A DNA stretch of 64,000 nucleotides from Arthrobacter sp. AL12 (GTDB taxonomy: Bacteria; Actinomycetota; Actinomycetes; Actinomycetales; Micrococcaceae). Position 1 is the first letter of the stretch. Every line of letters starts with the position of its first letter. Of the stretch, positions 43,904 through 60,216 are shown piece by piece. The position numbers were made by a program, and so were the translations under genes. The stretch covers positions 111,312 to 175,311 of the forward strand of contig NZ_JASBQY010000003.1 in NCBI RefSeq assembly GCF_029960645.1, written 5' to 3'. The notes beneath the pieces are model-generated. The model ran no database searches. It was not told the origin of the DNA and saw nothing but the letters and a program-made list of their open reading frames with translations.

Positions 43904-45013
43904 ATGGCGAACGACGTACGGATTGAACAGCTGTGGATCCCCGATTCGCTAGACGGGCCGGACGCCGCCGACTTCATTGCCGCCGTCGAAGTGGGCCGCA
44001 AGGTGCGCATGCAAACCTGGGGCAGCGATGATCTCTCCTACGCGCCGCAGGAGAAACTGCTGGAACTGGCGGACCCCTACGAGCGCCAGGTGATTCTCGT
44101 GGCCAGGATCGGCAGGGAAATCGTCGGAACCGTAGACATTGCGTTGCCTCTCTCGGAGAACCTTGACCTGGCCGAATTCGCCCTGGACATCCTGCCGGAG
44201 TTCCAGGGCCGGGGCGTGGGCCGGCAGCTGCTCGAGGCCGCGGAGCACTTCGCCCGCGACGAGGGCCGCCACACCATCCTGATCGACACGAACCATCCGC
44301 GCTCCTCGCTGGGGGACAGCGAGGCCGGCCAGCTGGTCCCCGGCACCGGGCTCGGTTTCGTGCCGGTGAACAGCCGGGAGGTGGAGTTCGCCCGCCACAG
44401 CGGCTACACCCTCCAGCACATCGAGCAGTTCAGTGCCTGTGCGCTGCCGCTAGACAGCGGGCTCGTGGAGGAGCTACAGACCGAGGCGAAGGAAGCCAAC
44501 GGCGGCCGCTACCGCCTGCACCATTGGACGGACCGGTGCCCGGAGCAGTGGCTTGAGGCGGTCGCGGCGCTGGAAAACAGCGCGGGCGAAGACGGCGTGC
44601 CCGGCGTCGACGATACGGACATGGTGTTCGACGGCGCCATCCTCCGTGAAGCGGAAGACGCCGCCATCGCGCAGGGCCGCCGGACGGTGGTCACAGCCGT
44701 CGAGCACATCACCAGCGGTGAACTCGTTGGCCTGACGACCATCAGCGTCCTGGCGTTGCGCCCCGACGTTGTGTTCCAGGACGACACAGTGGTGTTGCAG
44801 GAGCACCGCGGCAACAAGCTGGGCCTGCTGATCAAGGTCGCGAACATGGAGCGGCTCTCCGAGCAGTTCCCGGATGCCCGGGTGCTCTACACCTGGAACG
44901 CCCCCGAAAACCGGTACCTGCTCAAGGTCAACCAGCAACTGGGGTTCGCCACCGCCGGCGTGACGGGGATCTGGCAAAAGGAGCTGCCCAACTTCGGCCC
45001 CAGCACCAGCTGA
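43904..45013 (+). CDS. Two-domain GNAT-family acetyltransferase
   Basis: This 369-residue protein has an N-terminal GNAT domain (ALDILPEFQGRGVGRQLLEAAEHFARDEG) and a C-terminal GNAT-like domain (VVLQEHRGNKLGLLIKVANMERL, NAPENRYLLKVNQQLGF), a layout like mycothiol synthase but a different subfamily. The ATG at 43904 aligns with the start of the damaged paralogue; an ATG at 43874 would add ten residues. The substrate is unknown. The tandem pair lies between rplA and rplJ, interrupting an operon that is contiguous in many bacteria. Confidence 0.82.
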   Translation: MANDVRIEQLWIPDSLDGPDAADFIAAVEVGRKVRMQTWGSDDLSYAPQEKLLELADPYERQVILVARIGREIVGTVDIALPLSENLDLAEFALDILPEFQGRGVGRQLLEAAEHFARDEGRHTILIDTNHPRSSLGDSEAGQLVPGTGLGFVPVNSREVEFARHSGYTLQHIEQFSACALPLDSGLVEELQTEAKEANGGRYRLHHWTDRCPEQWLEAVAALENSAGEDGVPGVDDTDMVFDGAILREAEDAAIAQGRRTVVTAVEHITSGELVGLTTISVLALRPDVVFQDDTVVLQEHRGNKLGLLIKVANMERLSEQFPDARVLYTWNAPENRYLLKVNQQLGFATAGVTGIWQKELPNFGPSTS

Positions 45014-45324
45014 CCGGTGCCCCGGGCGCCCGATTTGGAGCACACGCCCCGACTCGCGTAAGCTGGAGGGACCAAAGACCGTCGGTTGTTGGAAATCCAC
45101 TCTCCCAAGCAAGACTCAATTCTGCAGTCGCGCCGGGAGAGCCAGTGGATCTCCAGACGAAGGACCCTGAACATAGGGCGGCCGGCGCAGGTGAACGAAG
45201 CAAAGCTCCGCAGTCATGGACTGCGTCGAGACAAGCCCCGTGCATCTGCGCGGGGCGTTTTTTTGTTTTTAGCTCTTTTGAGCGGGGACCGGGAAACACC
45301 GGCACTATCCCCGGAAGGAGGGTT
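45014..45324 (+). promoter_or_regulatory. rplJ leader: promoter, structured L10 leader and attenuator
   Basis: TTGGAG (45035-45040) and TAAGCT (45059-45064), spaced 18 nt, form a promoter about 255 nt before rplJ. The transcript would include a folded region with GGCGCAGGTGAACGAAGC-like sequence typical in place and length of L10 autoregulatory leaders. It ends in a strong hairpin plus T7 tract (45235-45263) before the ribosome site GGAAGGAGGG. L10-L12 binding to the leader is the known mode of control elsewhere; here it is inferred. Confidence 0.65.
45235..45263 (+). terminator. Attenuator-type terminator in the rplJ leader
   Basis: GCCCCG pairs with CGGGGC, extended by TGCA/TGCG pairs to about 9 bp, and is followed by GTTTTTTT. 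It lies 60 nt before the rplJ start, so full expression of rplJ-rplL requires read-through. Confidence 0.85.
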
Positions 45325-45933
45325 ATGGCAACGCCTAGCAAGGTTTCAGCAGTAGCTGAGATCACTAACGATTTCAAGGAATCGAACGCCGCTGTCCTGA
45401 CCGAATACCGTGGGCTCACCGTTGCACAGCTCAAGCAGCTGCGTGTCTCTCTCGGCCAGGACACCAAGTTCTCGGTCGTCAAGAACACCCTGACCGCTAT
45501 TGCAGCCAAGGAAGCTGGTGTCGAAGCATTCGACGGCCAGCTCGCCGGCCCCACTGCAATCGCGTTCATTAAGGGTGACGCAGTTGCCGCTGCCAAGAGC
45601 CTGACGGATTTTGCCAAGATCAACAAGCAGCTGGTTATCAAGACCGGTTACTTCGAGGGCAAGGCACTGAACGCCACCGAGGTTGCTGCCCTGGCAGCCC
45701 TCGAGTCCCGCGAGCTGCAGCTCGCCAAGGTTGCAGGCATCCTCAAGGCTCCTGCCGCCGCGGCTGTGCGCATCATCGACGCGCTGCGCCTCAAGCTTGA
45801 AGAAGAGAACGGTGCTCCGGCTGAAGCCGAGGCGCCCGCCGCTGACGAAGCTCCGGCCGACGCAGCAGACGAAGCTCCGGCTGACGCTGCAGCTGAAGCT
45901 CCCGCCGACGCCGCAGCCCCCGAAGAGAACTAA
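45325..45933 (+). CDS. rplJ: 50S ribosomal protein L10
   Basis: This 202-residue protein forms the base of the L7/L12 stalk. The rRNA-binding N-terminal part has ESNAAVLTEYRGLTVAQLKQLR and KFSVVKNTLTAIAAK. A helix that binds L12 dimers follows, and then an acidic Ala-rich tail with repeated APADAA units (about 165-202), longer than in E. coli (165 residues). GGAAGGAGGG precedes the ATG. It is expressed through the leader and attenuator upstream and cotranscribed with rplL. Confidence 0.96.
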   Translation: MATPSKVSAVAEITNDFKESNAAVLTEYRGLTVAQLKQLRVSLGQDTKFSVVKNTLTAIAAKEAGVEAFDGQLAGPTAIAFIKGDAVAAAKSLTDFAKINKQLVIKTGYFEGKALNATEVAALAALESRELQLAKVAGILKAPAAAAVRIIDALRLKLEEENGAPAEAEAPAADEAPADAADEAPADAAAEAPADAAAPEEN

Positions 45934-46006
45934 CTCTCTAAACCAGACTCCGGTGCGAAGGCACGGCTCCGGCCGCCGAGCACCACTATAGGAAGGACGC
46001 CACACC

Positions 46007-46378
46007 ATGGCGAAGCTCACCAACGAAGAGCTCATTGCAGCTTTCAAGGAACTGACCATCATCGAGCTCTCTGAGTTCGTAAAGCTCTTCGAAGAGACCT
46101 TCGAAGTTACGGCTGCTGCTGTTGCAGTTGCCGGCCCCGCTGCCGGTCCCGCCGAAGAAGAAGAGCAGACCGCATTCGACGTCATCCTGGAGCACCCGGG
46201 TGACAAGAAGATTGCAGTCATCAAGGAAGTTCGCGCGATCACTTCCCTGGGCCTCAAGGAAGCAAAGGACGTTGTTGACAGCGCTCCGAAGGCCATCCTC
46301 GAAGGTGTCACCAAGGAAGCTGCCGAGAAGGCTGTTGCACAGCTCCAGGAAGCCGGCGCTCGCGTTACCCTCAAGTAA
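46007..46378 (+). CDS. rplL: 50S ribosomal protein L7/L12
   Basis: This 123-residue acidic stalk protein recruits translation GTPases. The N-terminal dimerisation domain ([24 protein letters not shown]), a hinge rich in Ala/Gly/Pro (about 36-52), and the C-terminal factor-binding domain ([25 protein letters not shown]) are complete. GGAAGGA precedes the ATG. A strong terminator follows about 55 nt after the stop. Confidence 0.97.
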   Translation: MAKLTNEELIAAFKELTIIELSEFVKLFEETFEVTAAAVAVAGPAAGPAEEEEQTAFDVILEHPGDKKIAVIKEVRAITSLGLKEAKDVVDSAPKAILEGVTKEAAEKAVAQLQEAGARVTLK

Positions 46379-46430
46379 CTCGCCGCTTCAGGAACTGTCC
46401 GGGAACCACGCGTTCCCGTTCCGCTCCGGG

Positions 46431-46460
46431 AAACCCCGTCCACTCCGGTGGGCGGGGTTT
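46431..46460 (+). terminator. Terminator after rplL
   Basis: AAACCCCG and CGGGGTTT, plus inner CCAC/GTGG, form a 12-bp stem with single mismatches, followed by TTTCCTG. It ends the L10-L12 transcript. Confidence 0.85.
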
Positions 46461-46477
46461 CCTGCGTTAAGGCCAAC

Positions 46478-46544
46478 AGCAACGCGGGGTCACCTCCGGC
46501 CCATCCGAGGCGGTCGGATGGGCGCGGACTGACCCCGCGTTGCT
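46478..46544. repeat. Palindromic element copy A (downstream of rplL)
   Basis: Outer arms AGCAACGCGGGGTCA and TGACCCCGCGTTGCT (15 bp, perfect) enclose an inner stem CCCATCCG/CGGATGGG with a 7-nt loop. The same outer arm and architecture occur after rpoC (56395-56461) with a different inner stem. It lies 17 nt beyond the rplL terminator, so it is not needed for termination. Confidence 0.88.
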
Positions 46545-46617
46545 TTGTTAACCCGGGGCAGGAGTTAACCCGGGCGGGCTACATGGTCGCGCCGGGTGGC
46601 CCGGGTGGCCCGGCGGG

Positions 46618-47172
46618 TCAGTTGGGTTCGGAGATGTCCGCGACGACGGCAGCGAGGGCGCCGGTCAGGGCGTCGGCGTCGACGAAGGCGCTGAAGCCGT
46701 GTTCCCCGGCACCCATGGATATCCTGCGCCCGGTGATGGTCCGGTCCGCGTACACGGGCCAGGCCGCGGTGCTGCCGAGCGGGGTGATCGTGCCGCGCTC
46801 ATAGCCCGTGGCGGCCAGGGCCACGTCCGCCGACGGAAGGGAGAGCTTGTTCACCCCGATCAGGGCCCGGAGTTTCGGCCAGGAAATCTGCCGGTCGCCC
46901 GGAATCAGGGCGAACAGGAAGCTGCCGTCCTTGTGTTTGACCACCAGGGACTTCACGATATCCCCGGGCTCGATCCCCAGGATCCGGGCCGCCTCCTCCA
47001 GACTGTTCGCGGCCAGCCGCTCCACGAGCTGGACGCTGAGGCCCCGTGCGGCGGCGTCCGCCAGGAACCGCTCCCGGCCGGTGGTGGCGCCACCGGCGGC
47101 GCCGCCACCGGCACTTCCACCACCGGTGCCATCACCGGCCGGGTCGTGCCCGGGCATCACGGGGTCAGGCAT
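46618..47172 (-). CDS. ybaK: YbaK/EbsC-family aminoacyl-tRNA deacylase
   Basis: This 184-residue protein belongs to the group that hydrolyses mischarged Cys-tRNA(Pro) and related species. Family blocks are IVKSLVVKHKDGSFLFALIPGDRQISWPKL with the conserved lysine, GYERGTITPLGS and the G-rich C-terminal AGEHGFSAFVDADAL. The first 30 residues are Gly/Ala-rich and variable. The ATG at 47172 starts 5 nt after the thiolase stop, so the two share a transcript; longer upstream frames overlap the thiolase and were rejected. Confidence 0.88.
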   Translation of the reverse strand: MPDPVMPGHDPAGDGTGGGSAGGGAAGGATTGRERFLADAAARGLSVQLVERLAANSLEEAARILGIEPGDIVKSLVVKHKDGSFLFALIPGDRQISWPKLRALIGVNKLSLPSADVALAATGYERGTITPLGSTAAWPVYADRTITGRRISMGAGEHGFSAFVDADALTGALAAVVADISEPN

Positions 47173-47177
47173 GGCGC

Positions 47178-48377
47178 TCAGTCGCGGTACAGCAGGAGCG
47201 CTTCGCCCTGGCCGCCGCCGCCGCAGAGGGACACCGCGGCCTTGCCCGCGCCGCGCCGCTTGAGTTCGTGCGCGGCGTGCAGGGCAAGCCGGGCGCCCGA
47301 GGCGCCGATCGGGTGGCCCATGGCGATGGCGCCGCCGTGGATGTTGCACTTCTCCAGCGGGTAGGCGAGGTCCTTGAGCGACTGGACGGCGACGGAGCCG
47401 AACGCCTCGTTGATCTCGATGAAGTCCAGGTCCGCAGCGGACCAGCCGGCCTTGTCCAGTGCGCTCTTGATCGCGTTGGCGGGCTGGGAGTGCAGCGAGT
47501 TGTCCGGACCGGCCACCTGCCCGGGTTTCCCGACGACGGCGAGGTAGTCCAGGCCGTTGTCCTCGGCGAACTTCCGCGAGGACAGCACGAGGGCGGAGGC
47601 GCCGTCGGACAGGGGAGAGGAGTTGCCGGCGGTGATGGTGCCGTCCGTGACGAACGCCGCCCGCAGCCCGGCCAGCGACGTGACGGTCGTGTCCGGCCGG
47701 ATCCCCTCGTCCGCGGCCAGCACGACCGGGTCCCCCTTGCGCTGCTTCACGCTGATCGGGGCGATCTCGCCGTCGAACACCCCGTCCTTGGCGGCACGGG
47801 CGGCGCGCTGGTGGGACGCGGCCGCCACCTCGTCCTGGGACGTGCGGTCGATGCCCAGAGTGAGGTTCTTGGTCTCCGTGGACAGGCCCATGGACTGCCC
47901 GTCGAAGGCGTCGGTCAGGCCGTCATGGGCCGCGACGTCGAGCGCCTGGATGGAACCGTAGGTCCAGCCCTGCCGGGAGCCGGGGAGGAGGTGCGGGGCG
48001 CGGGTCATCGACTCCTGGCCGCCGGCGACGACGACGGTGGCGTCGCCGCTGCGGATCATCCGCGCCGCGTCGATCACCGCGGTCAGCCCGGACAGGCAGA
48101 CCTTGTTGATCGTCACGGTCGGAACGTTCCAACCGATGCCGGCGCCGATGGCGCTCTGGCGGGCGGGGTTCTGGCCGGCCCCGGCCTGCAGCACCTGGCC
48201 CATGATCACGGAGTCCACCTGCTCGGCCTTCACTCCGCTGGCGGCCAGCGCCGCGCGGATGGCGTGCGCGCCGAGCTCCACGGCGGTGAAACTGGCGAGC
48301 TGGCCGTTGAGGCGCCCCTGGGGCGTGCGGGCGGCGGCGAGGATGACAACATCATTGTTGTCTGCAGAGTTGCTCAT
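47178..48377 (-). CDS. Acetyl-CoA C-acetyltransferase (thiolase)
   Basis: This 399-residue enzyme condenses or cleaves acyl-CoA units. The nucleophile is Cys94 (INKVCLSGLTA). The active-site histidine is in GHPIGASGARLAL and the second cysteine in SLCGGGGQGEA, with NEAFGSVAVQSL before them. A biosynthetic acetoacetyl-CoA thiolase (PhaA/AtoB-like) is the closest type. The ATG at 48377 was chosen over a start at 48476 because the family begins DVVILAAARTPQG close to it. It is divergent from rpoB. Confidence 0.92.
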   Translation of the reverse strand: MSNSADNNDVVILAAARTPQGRLNGQLASFTAVELGAHAIRAALAASGVKAEQVDSVIMGQVLQAGAGQNPARQSAIGAGIGWNVPTVTINKVCLSGLTAVIDAARMIRSGDATVVVAGGQESMTRAPHLLPGSRQGWTYGSIQALDVAAHDGLTDAFDGQSMGLSTETKNLTLGIDRTSQDEVAAASHQRAARAAKDGVFDGEIAPISVKQRKGDPVVLAADEGIRPDTTVTSLAGLRAAFVTDGTITAGNSSPLSDGASALVLSSRKFAEDNGLDYLAVVGKPGQVAGPDNSLHSQPANAIKSALDKAGWSAADLDFIEINEAFGSVAVQSLKDLAYPLEKCNIHGGAIAMGHPIGASGARLALHAAHELKRRGAGKAAVSLCGGGGQGEALLLYRD

Positions 48378-48788
48378 GGTTTTCTCTTCCGATCTTGAAC
48401 GATGTACAGCAAGGCTATCGTGACCCCAGTCACCGGGCCATCCGCCGCCCTCCCTGCCGCCCAGGCGGCGCCGCAATCCGCGGGCGTTAGACCCGGTCCG
48501 GGCGCCGGGGCCGGTGCTTGCAATCCCGGGCGAAGTGGGGTAGACAAGTAGGTTGCTTTGCCGTATCGTAGATATTTGCGTCTTCCCTGTTTACCTTCAG
48601 CCTTCATATAGCGGTGGGCTTAGCCTGGCAGCTGGGCCATCAATGTGCCGTCAACAACGGCACCAGCATGGCCAGCGCGGGTCCCGGGTCATATAGCGGA
48701 ACCGGATTGGTAGCACTGCGGAGTCACTCCGCAGGGTGCATAACGGGGGAGATCTGAAAACGCCTGAAGGTCTGTGGAAGGATCCCTC
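48378..48788 (+). promoter_or_regulatory. rpoB promoter and long leader
   Basis: This 411-nt divergent gap contains no gene. TAGACA (48541-48546) and TATCGT (48564-48569), 17 nt apart, form a likely promoter about 220 nt before rpoB. CATATAGCGG occurs twice (48605-48614 and 48690-48699), possibly as extra -10 boxes or a binding site. The thiolase promoter must lie at the left end. Confidence 0.5.
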
Positions 48789-52307
<3,519 letters not shown>

Positions 52308-52427
52308 CAGGTGGGGTACGGGGAAAAGCAAGCGGCCCCGCCGCGCTGTCTTTTCCCCGTGCACCCCCTCCCTCTTCCCGTAACCCAAGACTTCAGAATT
52401 TAGAGAACAAGAGAGAACAGGGACCAT

Positions 52428-56327
<3,900 letters not shown>

Positions 56328-56394
56328 CGGGCAGGGCGGGCCCTTTCGTGTCGCGTTCCGCGCCACGTAGGGACCCGGCCGCCCTGCCCTTGCA

Positions 56395-56461
56395 AGCAAC
56401 GCGGGGTCACTTGCGGCCCAATCCGCACCTTGGATTGGGCTCAAAGTGACCCCGCGTTGCT
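56395..56461. repeat. Palindromic element copy B (downstream of rpoC)
   Basis: Outer arms AGCAACGCGGGGTCACTT and AAGTGACCCCGCGTTGCT (18 bp, perfect) enclose GCCCAATCC/GGATTGGGC with a 7-nt loop. The first 15 bases of the arm are identical to copy A at 46478. The inner stem differs from copy A on both sides, so pairing is kept. It lies 68 nt after the rpoC stop. Confidence 0.88.
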
Positions 56462-56498
56462 GTTTAAGGCCGGCGCCGGACGGGCCCGGTCGCTGCCG

Positions 56499-56568
56499 CC
56501 CCCATCGACTGCTCCGCTACCGCCGTTATGAGGCCCCATAAGGGCGGTACCGGAGCAACCGATGGGGG
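56499..56568. repeat. Large imperfect palindrome upstream of rpsL
   Basis: Paired blocks CCCCCATCG/CGATGGGGG, GCTCCG/CGGAGC and TACCGCC/GGCGGTA, then TTATG/CATAA at the tip, form a 70-nt hairpin with internal loops of 1-3 nt. No T-run follows. It is different in sequence from the element 38 nt to its left, so two palindromes of different families stand side by side. Confidence 0.82.
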
Positions 56569-56928
56569 TGGAGGGCCCCGGGTAACGCCGCCGGAGGGAG
56601 CCTGGTTCCGCGCCGATTAAGGGCCGGGACCCGACCGTGTTAGACTTGAGACTAATTGTTAGTGTGGCAGTGGATGAGTGCGCCGGTAGAAGCTGAAAGG
56701 CTGAACCAGGTCGACGTTTCCGGTTTGCAGGGTTCTTGTGCAACGTATGCCACATTTTCGCATGCCTAGGGGCACTCCAGGATGAAAGTCCGGGGGCCCG
56801 GCGTGCGGTCCGACTATTAAGGCTTCGCCTCAGCTGCTCTGGAGAGAACTTCAAAGCTCGAGCGGCGGGGCGCAGCGACAAGAGAGCGGCTGCCAACGGC
56901 CGCTCCGGATAAAACGGAGAACACGAGA
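56569..56928 (+). promoter_or_regulatory. rpsL promoter and long leader
   Basis: TTAAGG (56617-56622) and TAGACT (56641-56646), 18 nt apart, form a promoter. The leader of about 280 nt holds no gene. A hairpin GAGCGGC/GCCGCTC (56883-56906) lies just before the rpsL ribosome site ACGGAGAAC. Confidence 0.55.
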
Positions 56929-57303
56929 GTGCCTACGATTAACCAGCTGGTCCGCAAGGGCCGCACGCCTAAGGTCAAGAAGACCAAGGCCCCCGCGCTT
57001 AACGGCAGCCCGATGCGCCGCGGTGTTTGCACCCGCGTGTACACGACGACCCCGAAGAAGCCGAACTCGGCTCTGCGTAAGGTTGCACGTGTGCGCCTCA
57101 ACGGCGGCGTTGAAGTTACCGCGTACATCCCCGGTGTAGGCCACAACCTGCAGGAGCACTCCATTGTGCTCGTCCGTGGCGGCCGCGTTAAGGACCTTCC
57201 GGGTGTCCGTTACAAGATCGTCCGTGGCGCCCTCGATACCCAGGGTGTCAAGAACCGTAAGCAGGCTCGTAGCCGCTACGGCGCAAAGATGGAGAAGAAG
57301 TAA
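56929..57303 (+). CDS. rpsL: 30S ribosomal protein S12
   Basis: This 124-residue protein guards decoding accuracy in the small subunit. Residues [12 protein letters not shown] with Lys43 and GGRVKDLPG with Lys88 are intact, so the classic streptomycin-resistance positions are wild type. The GTG start ([12 protein letters not shown]) follows ACGGAGAACAC. It heads the S12-S7-EF-G operon. Confidence 0.97.
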   Translation: MPTINQLVRKGRTPKVKKTKAPALNGSPMRRGVCTRVYTTTPKKPNSALRKVARVRLNGGVEVTAYIPGVGHNLQEHSIVLVRGGRVKDLPGVRYKIVRGALDTQGVKNRKQARSRYGAKMEKK

Positions 57304-57304
57304 T

Positions 57305-57775
57305 ATGCCTCGCAAGGGTCCGGCCCCCAAGCGGCCGCTAGTTCTAGATCCCGTTTACGGCTCCCCGCTGGTCACCCAGCTGATCAACAAGGTGCTCGTC
57401 GACGGCAAGAAGTCCACCGCAGAGCGCATCGTTTACGGTGCACTCGAAGGTGCTCGTGCCAAGTCCGGCGGCGACCCGGTTGCAGCCCTCAAGAAGGCCA
57501 TGGAGAACGTCAAGCCTTCCCTCGAGGTCCGCTCCCGCCGCGTCGGCGGCGCCACCTACCAGGTTCCGGTTGAGGTCAAGCCGGGCCGCTCCACCGCACT
57601 CGCCCTGCGCTGGCTGGTTGGCTACTCCAAGGCCCGCCGCGAAAAGACCATGACCGAGCGCCTCCAGAACGAAATTCTGGATGCCTCCAACGGTCTCGGT
57701 GCCGCTGTGAAGCGTCGCGAAGACACCCACAAGATGGCCGAGTCCAACAAGGCCTTCGCACACTACCGCTGGTAA
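57305..57775 (+). CDS. rpsG: 30S ribosomal protein S7
   Basis: This 156-residue protein nucleates assembly of the 30S head and contacts tRNA in the E site. [36 protein letters not shown] and the block [32 protein letters not shown] are typical. The ATG lies 1 nt after the rpsL stop, so translation is coupled; a longer frame from 57164 inside rpsL was rejected. Confidence 0.97.
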   Translation: MPRKGPAPKRPLVLDPVYGSPLVTQLINKVLVDGKKSTAERIVYGALEGARAKSGGDPVAALKKAMENVKPSLEVRSRRVGGATYQVPVEVKPGRSTALALRWLVGYSKARREKTMTERLQNEILDASNGLGAAVKRREDTHKMAESNKAFAHYRW

Positions 57776-57844
57776 TACTTCCCGGACGCCGCCGGCTCCA
57801 CCGGGCCGGCGGCGATCGTGCAGTTCATCCGAAAGGGAGACACC

Positions 57845-59959
57845 GTGGCACAGGACGTGCTTACCGACCTTAGCAAGGTCCGCAATATCGGCATTATGGC
57901 CCACATTGATGCCGGCAAGACCACTACTACCGAGCGCATCCTCTTCTACACGGGTGTGAACCACAAGATCGGCGAAACGCACGACGGCGCTTCGACGACT
58001 GACTGGATGGAACAGGAAAAGGAACGCGGCATCACCATCACGTCTGCCGCCGTGACCTGCTTCTGGGAAAACAACCAGATCAACATCATCGACACCCCCG
58101 GCCACGTGGACTTCACGGTTGAGGTTGAGCGCTCCCTGCGTGTCCTCGACGGTGCAGTTGCCGTGTTCGACGGCAAGGAAGGCGTGGAGCCGCAGTCTGA
58201 GACTGTCTGGCGCCAGGCTGACAAGTACAACGTCCCGCGCATCTGCTTCGTCAACAAGATGGACAAGCTCGGCGCTGACTTCTACTTCACCGTCGACACC
58301 ATCATCAGCCGCCTCGGTGCCAAGCCGCTCGTCATGCAGCTGCCGATCGGCGCCGAGAACGACTTTGTCGGCGTCGTCGACCTGCTGTACATGCGCGCAC
58401 TGGTCTGGCCCGGCGACTCCAAGGGTGACGTCACCATGGGTGCCAAGTACGAGATCCAGGAGATCCCGGCTGACCTCAAGGAAAAGGCCGAAGAGTACCG
58501 CGCAACGCTCGTCGAGACCGTTGCAGAGTCCTCCGAAGAGCTCATGGAGAAGTACCTCGAAGGTGAAGAAATCACCGAAGACGAGCTCAAGGCCGGCATC
58601 CGCAAGATGACGATCAACTCCGAGCTCTACCCGGTCTTCTGTGGCTCCGCGTTCAAGAACCGCGGCGTCCAGCCGATGCTTGACGCCGTCGTGGACTACC
58701 TGCCGAACCCGCTCGACGTCCCGCCGATGATCGGTCTCGATCCCCGCGACGAAGAGAAGGAACTGACGCGCAAGCCGTCCTCCGAAGAGCCGTTCTCGGC
58801 TCTGGCGTTCAAGATTGCTACGCACCCGTTCTTCGGTCAGCTCACCTTCATCCGCGTGTACTCCGGTCACGTGGAAGCAGGCTCCCAGGTGGTCAACTCC
58901 ACCAAGGGCAAGAAGGAGCGCATCGGCAAGCTGTTCCAGATGCACGCCAACAAGGAAATGCCCGTTGACGGCGCTACCGCTGGCCACATCTACGCGGCGA
59001 TCGGTCTGAAGGACACCACCACGGGTGACACCCTGTGTGATCCCAGCAACCAGATCGTCCTCGAGTCCATGAGCTTCCCGGAGCCCGTGATCTCGGTTGC
59101 GATCGAGCCGAACACCAAGGGTGACCAGGAGAAGCTCTCCACGGCCATCCAGAAGCTCTCCGCTGAGGACCCGACCTTCCAGGTCTCCCTCAACGAGGAC
59201 ACCGGCCAGACCATCATCGCCGGCATGGGCGAGCTCCACCTGGACATCCTGGTGGACCGCATGCGCCGCGAATTCAAGGTCGAGGCCAACGTGGGCAAGC
59301 CCCAGGTTGCCTACCGCGAAACCATCAAGCGTGCTGTAGAGCGTCACGACTACACGCACAAGAAGCAGACCGGTGGTTCCGGCCAGTTCGCAAAGATCCA
59401 GATCGCGATCGAGCCGCTGGACACGTCCGAGGGCGAGCTGTACGAGTTCTCGAACAAGGTCACCGGTGGACGTATTCCGCGCGAATACATCCCCTCGGTT
59501 GACGCCGGTATCCAGGATGCGCTGAACGACGGCGTCCTCGCCGGATACCCGGTTGTCGGCATCAAGGCCACGCTGATTGACGGCGCGTACCACGATGTTG
59601 ACTCCTCGGAAATGGCGTTCAAGATCGCGGGCCGTATGGCTTTCAAGGAAGCCGCACGCAAGGCGAACCCCATCCTGCTCGAACCGCTGATGGATGTCGA
59701 GGTCCGCACCCCTGAGGAATACATGGGTGAAGTTATCGGTGACCTCAACTCCCGCCGTGGCCAGATGCAGTCCATGGAAGATGCCCAGGGCGTCAAGGTC
59801 ATCCGCGCTCACGTCCCGCTGTCCGGCATGTTCGGTTACATCGGTGACCTGCGCTCGAAGACTCAGGGCCGCGCTGTGTACTCCATGACGTTCCACAGCT
59901 ACGCCGAGGTCCCGAAGGCATTCGCCGACGAGATCATCCAGAAGACCCGCGGCGAGTAG
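57845..59959 (+). CDS. fusA: Elongation factor G
   Basis: This 704-residue GTPase drives ribosomal translocation and recycling. The P-loop is AHIDAGKT (19-26); switch II region [23 protein letters not shown] and the [10 protein letters not shown] specificity motif follow, then domains II-V with [16 protein letters not shown]. The GTG at 57845 follows AAGGGAGA; a start at 57818 adds nine residues without a site. It is 69 nt after rpsG. Confidence 0.97.
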   Translation: MAQDVLTDLSKVRNIGIMAHIDAGKTTTTERILFYTGVNHKIGETHDGASTTDWMEQEKERGITITSAAVTCFWENNQINIIDTPGHVDFTVEVERSLRVLDGAVAVFDGKEGVEPQSETVWRQADKYNVPRICFVNKMDKLGADFYFTVDTIISRLGAKPLVMQLPIGAENDFVGVVDLLYMRALVWPGDSKGDVTMGAKYEIQEIPADLKEKAEEYRATLVETVAESSEELMEKYLEGEEITEDELKAGIRKMTINSELYPVFCGSAFKNRGVQPMLDAVVDYLPNPLDVPPMIGLDPRDEEKELTRKPSSEEPFSALAFKIATHPFFGQLTFIRVYSGHVEAGSQVVNSTKGKKERIGKLFQMHANKEMPVDGATAGHIYAAIGLKDTTTGDTLCDPSNQIVLESMSFPEPVISVAIEPNTKGDQEKLSTAIQKLSAEDPTFQVSLNEDTGQTIIAGMGELHLDILVDRMRREFKVEANVGKPQVAYRETIKRAVERHDYTHKKQTGGSGQFAKIQIAIEPLDTSEGELYEFSNKVTGGRIPREYIPSVDAGIQDALNDGVLAGYPVVGIKATLIDGAYHDVDSSEMAFKIAGRMAFKEAARKANPILLEPLMDVEVRTPEEYMGEVIGDLNSRRGQMQSMEDAQGVKVIRAHVPLSGMFGYIGDLRSKTQGRAVYSMTFHSYAEVPKAFADEIIQKTRGE

Positions 59960-60016
59960 TCCCTAGGGCTCTCGCAGCAACAAACTCGGGTGCGTCTCCG
60001 TCCGCGGAGATTCACC

Positions 60017-60078
60017 CGGTGCAGGTGGCCGGCTCCGGTCAGCCGCTTTCCGGGCAAGCCGGGCGGCCACCTGCACCG
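60017..60078. terminator. Hairpin after fusA
   Basis: Arms CGGTGCAGGTGGCCG and CGGCCACCTGCACCG (15 bp, perfect) enclose a 32-nt loop that can fold further. It lies 57 nt after fusA and before the tuf promoter. No T-run follows. Confidence 0.7.
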
Positions 60079-60118
60079 ACAGACTCGAGGGACTAGTATT
60101 AGTTCCTGAATCTGCAAT

Positions 60119-60148
60119 TTCATCAATCCAAAGCCCCCCAAGTAGACT
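60119..60148 (+). promoter_or_regulatory. tuf promoter
   Basis: TTCATC (60119-60124) and TAGACT (60143-60148) are 18 nt apart, about 70 nt before tuf. The same TAGACT box is used upstream of rpsL and tRNA-Trp. Confidence 0.55.
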
Positions 60149-60216
60149 TACTGAAGTTTCGCCGCGACAAGCGCGGTCGAAGGGTAAGTCATTTGAAAAC
60201 GTTCTAGGAGGAACCT

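Noticed and set aside
46431-46544. One compound terminator after rplL
   Set aside because: The first hairpin (46431-46460) already has terminator features; the second is a distinct palindrome that recurs after rpoC.
57055-57200. Possible streptomycin-resistance changes in rpsL
   Set aside because: Lys43 and Lys88 are both present.
57344-59896. An 850-codon open frame antisense to fusA and rpsG
   Set aside because: It mirrors the codon phase of strongly conserved genes in GC-rich DNA, has no recognisable domain, and has no ribosome site.
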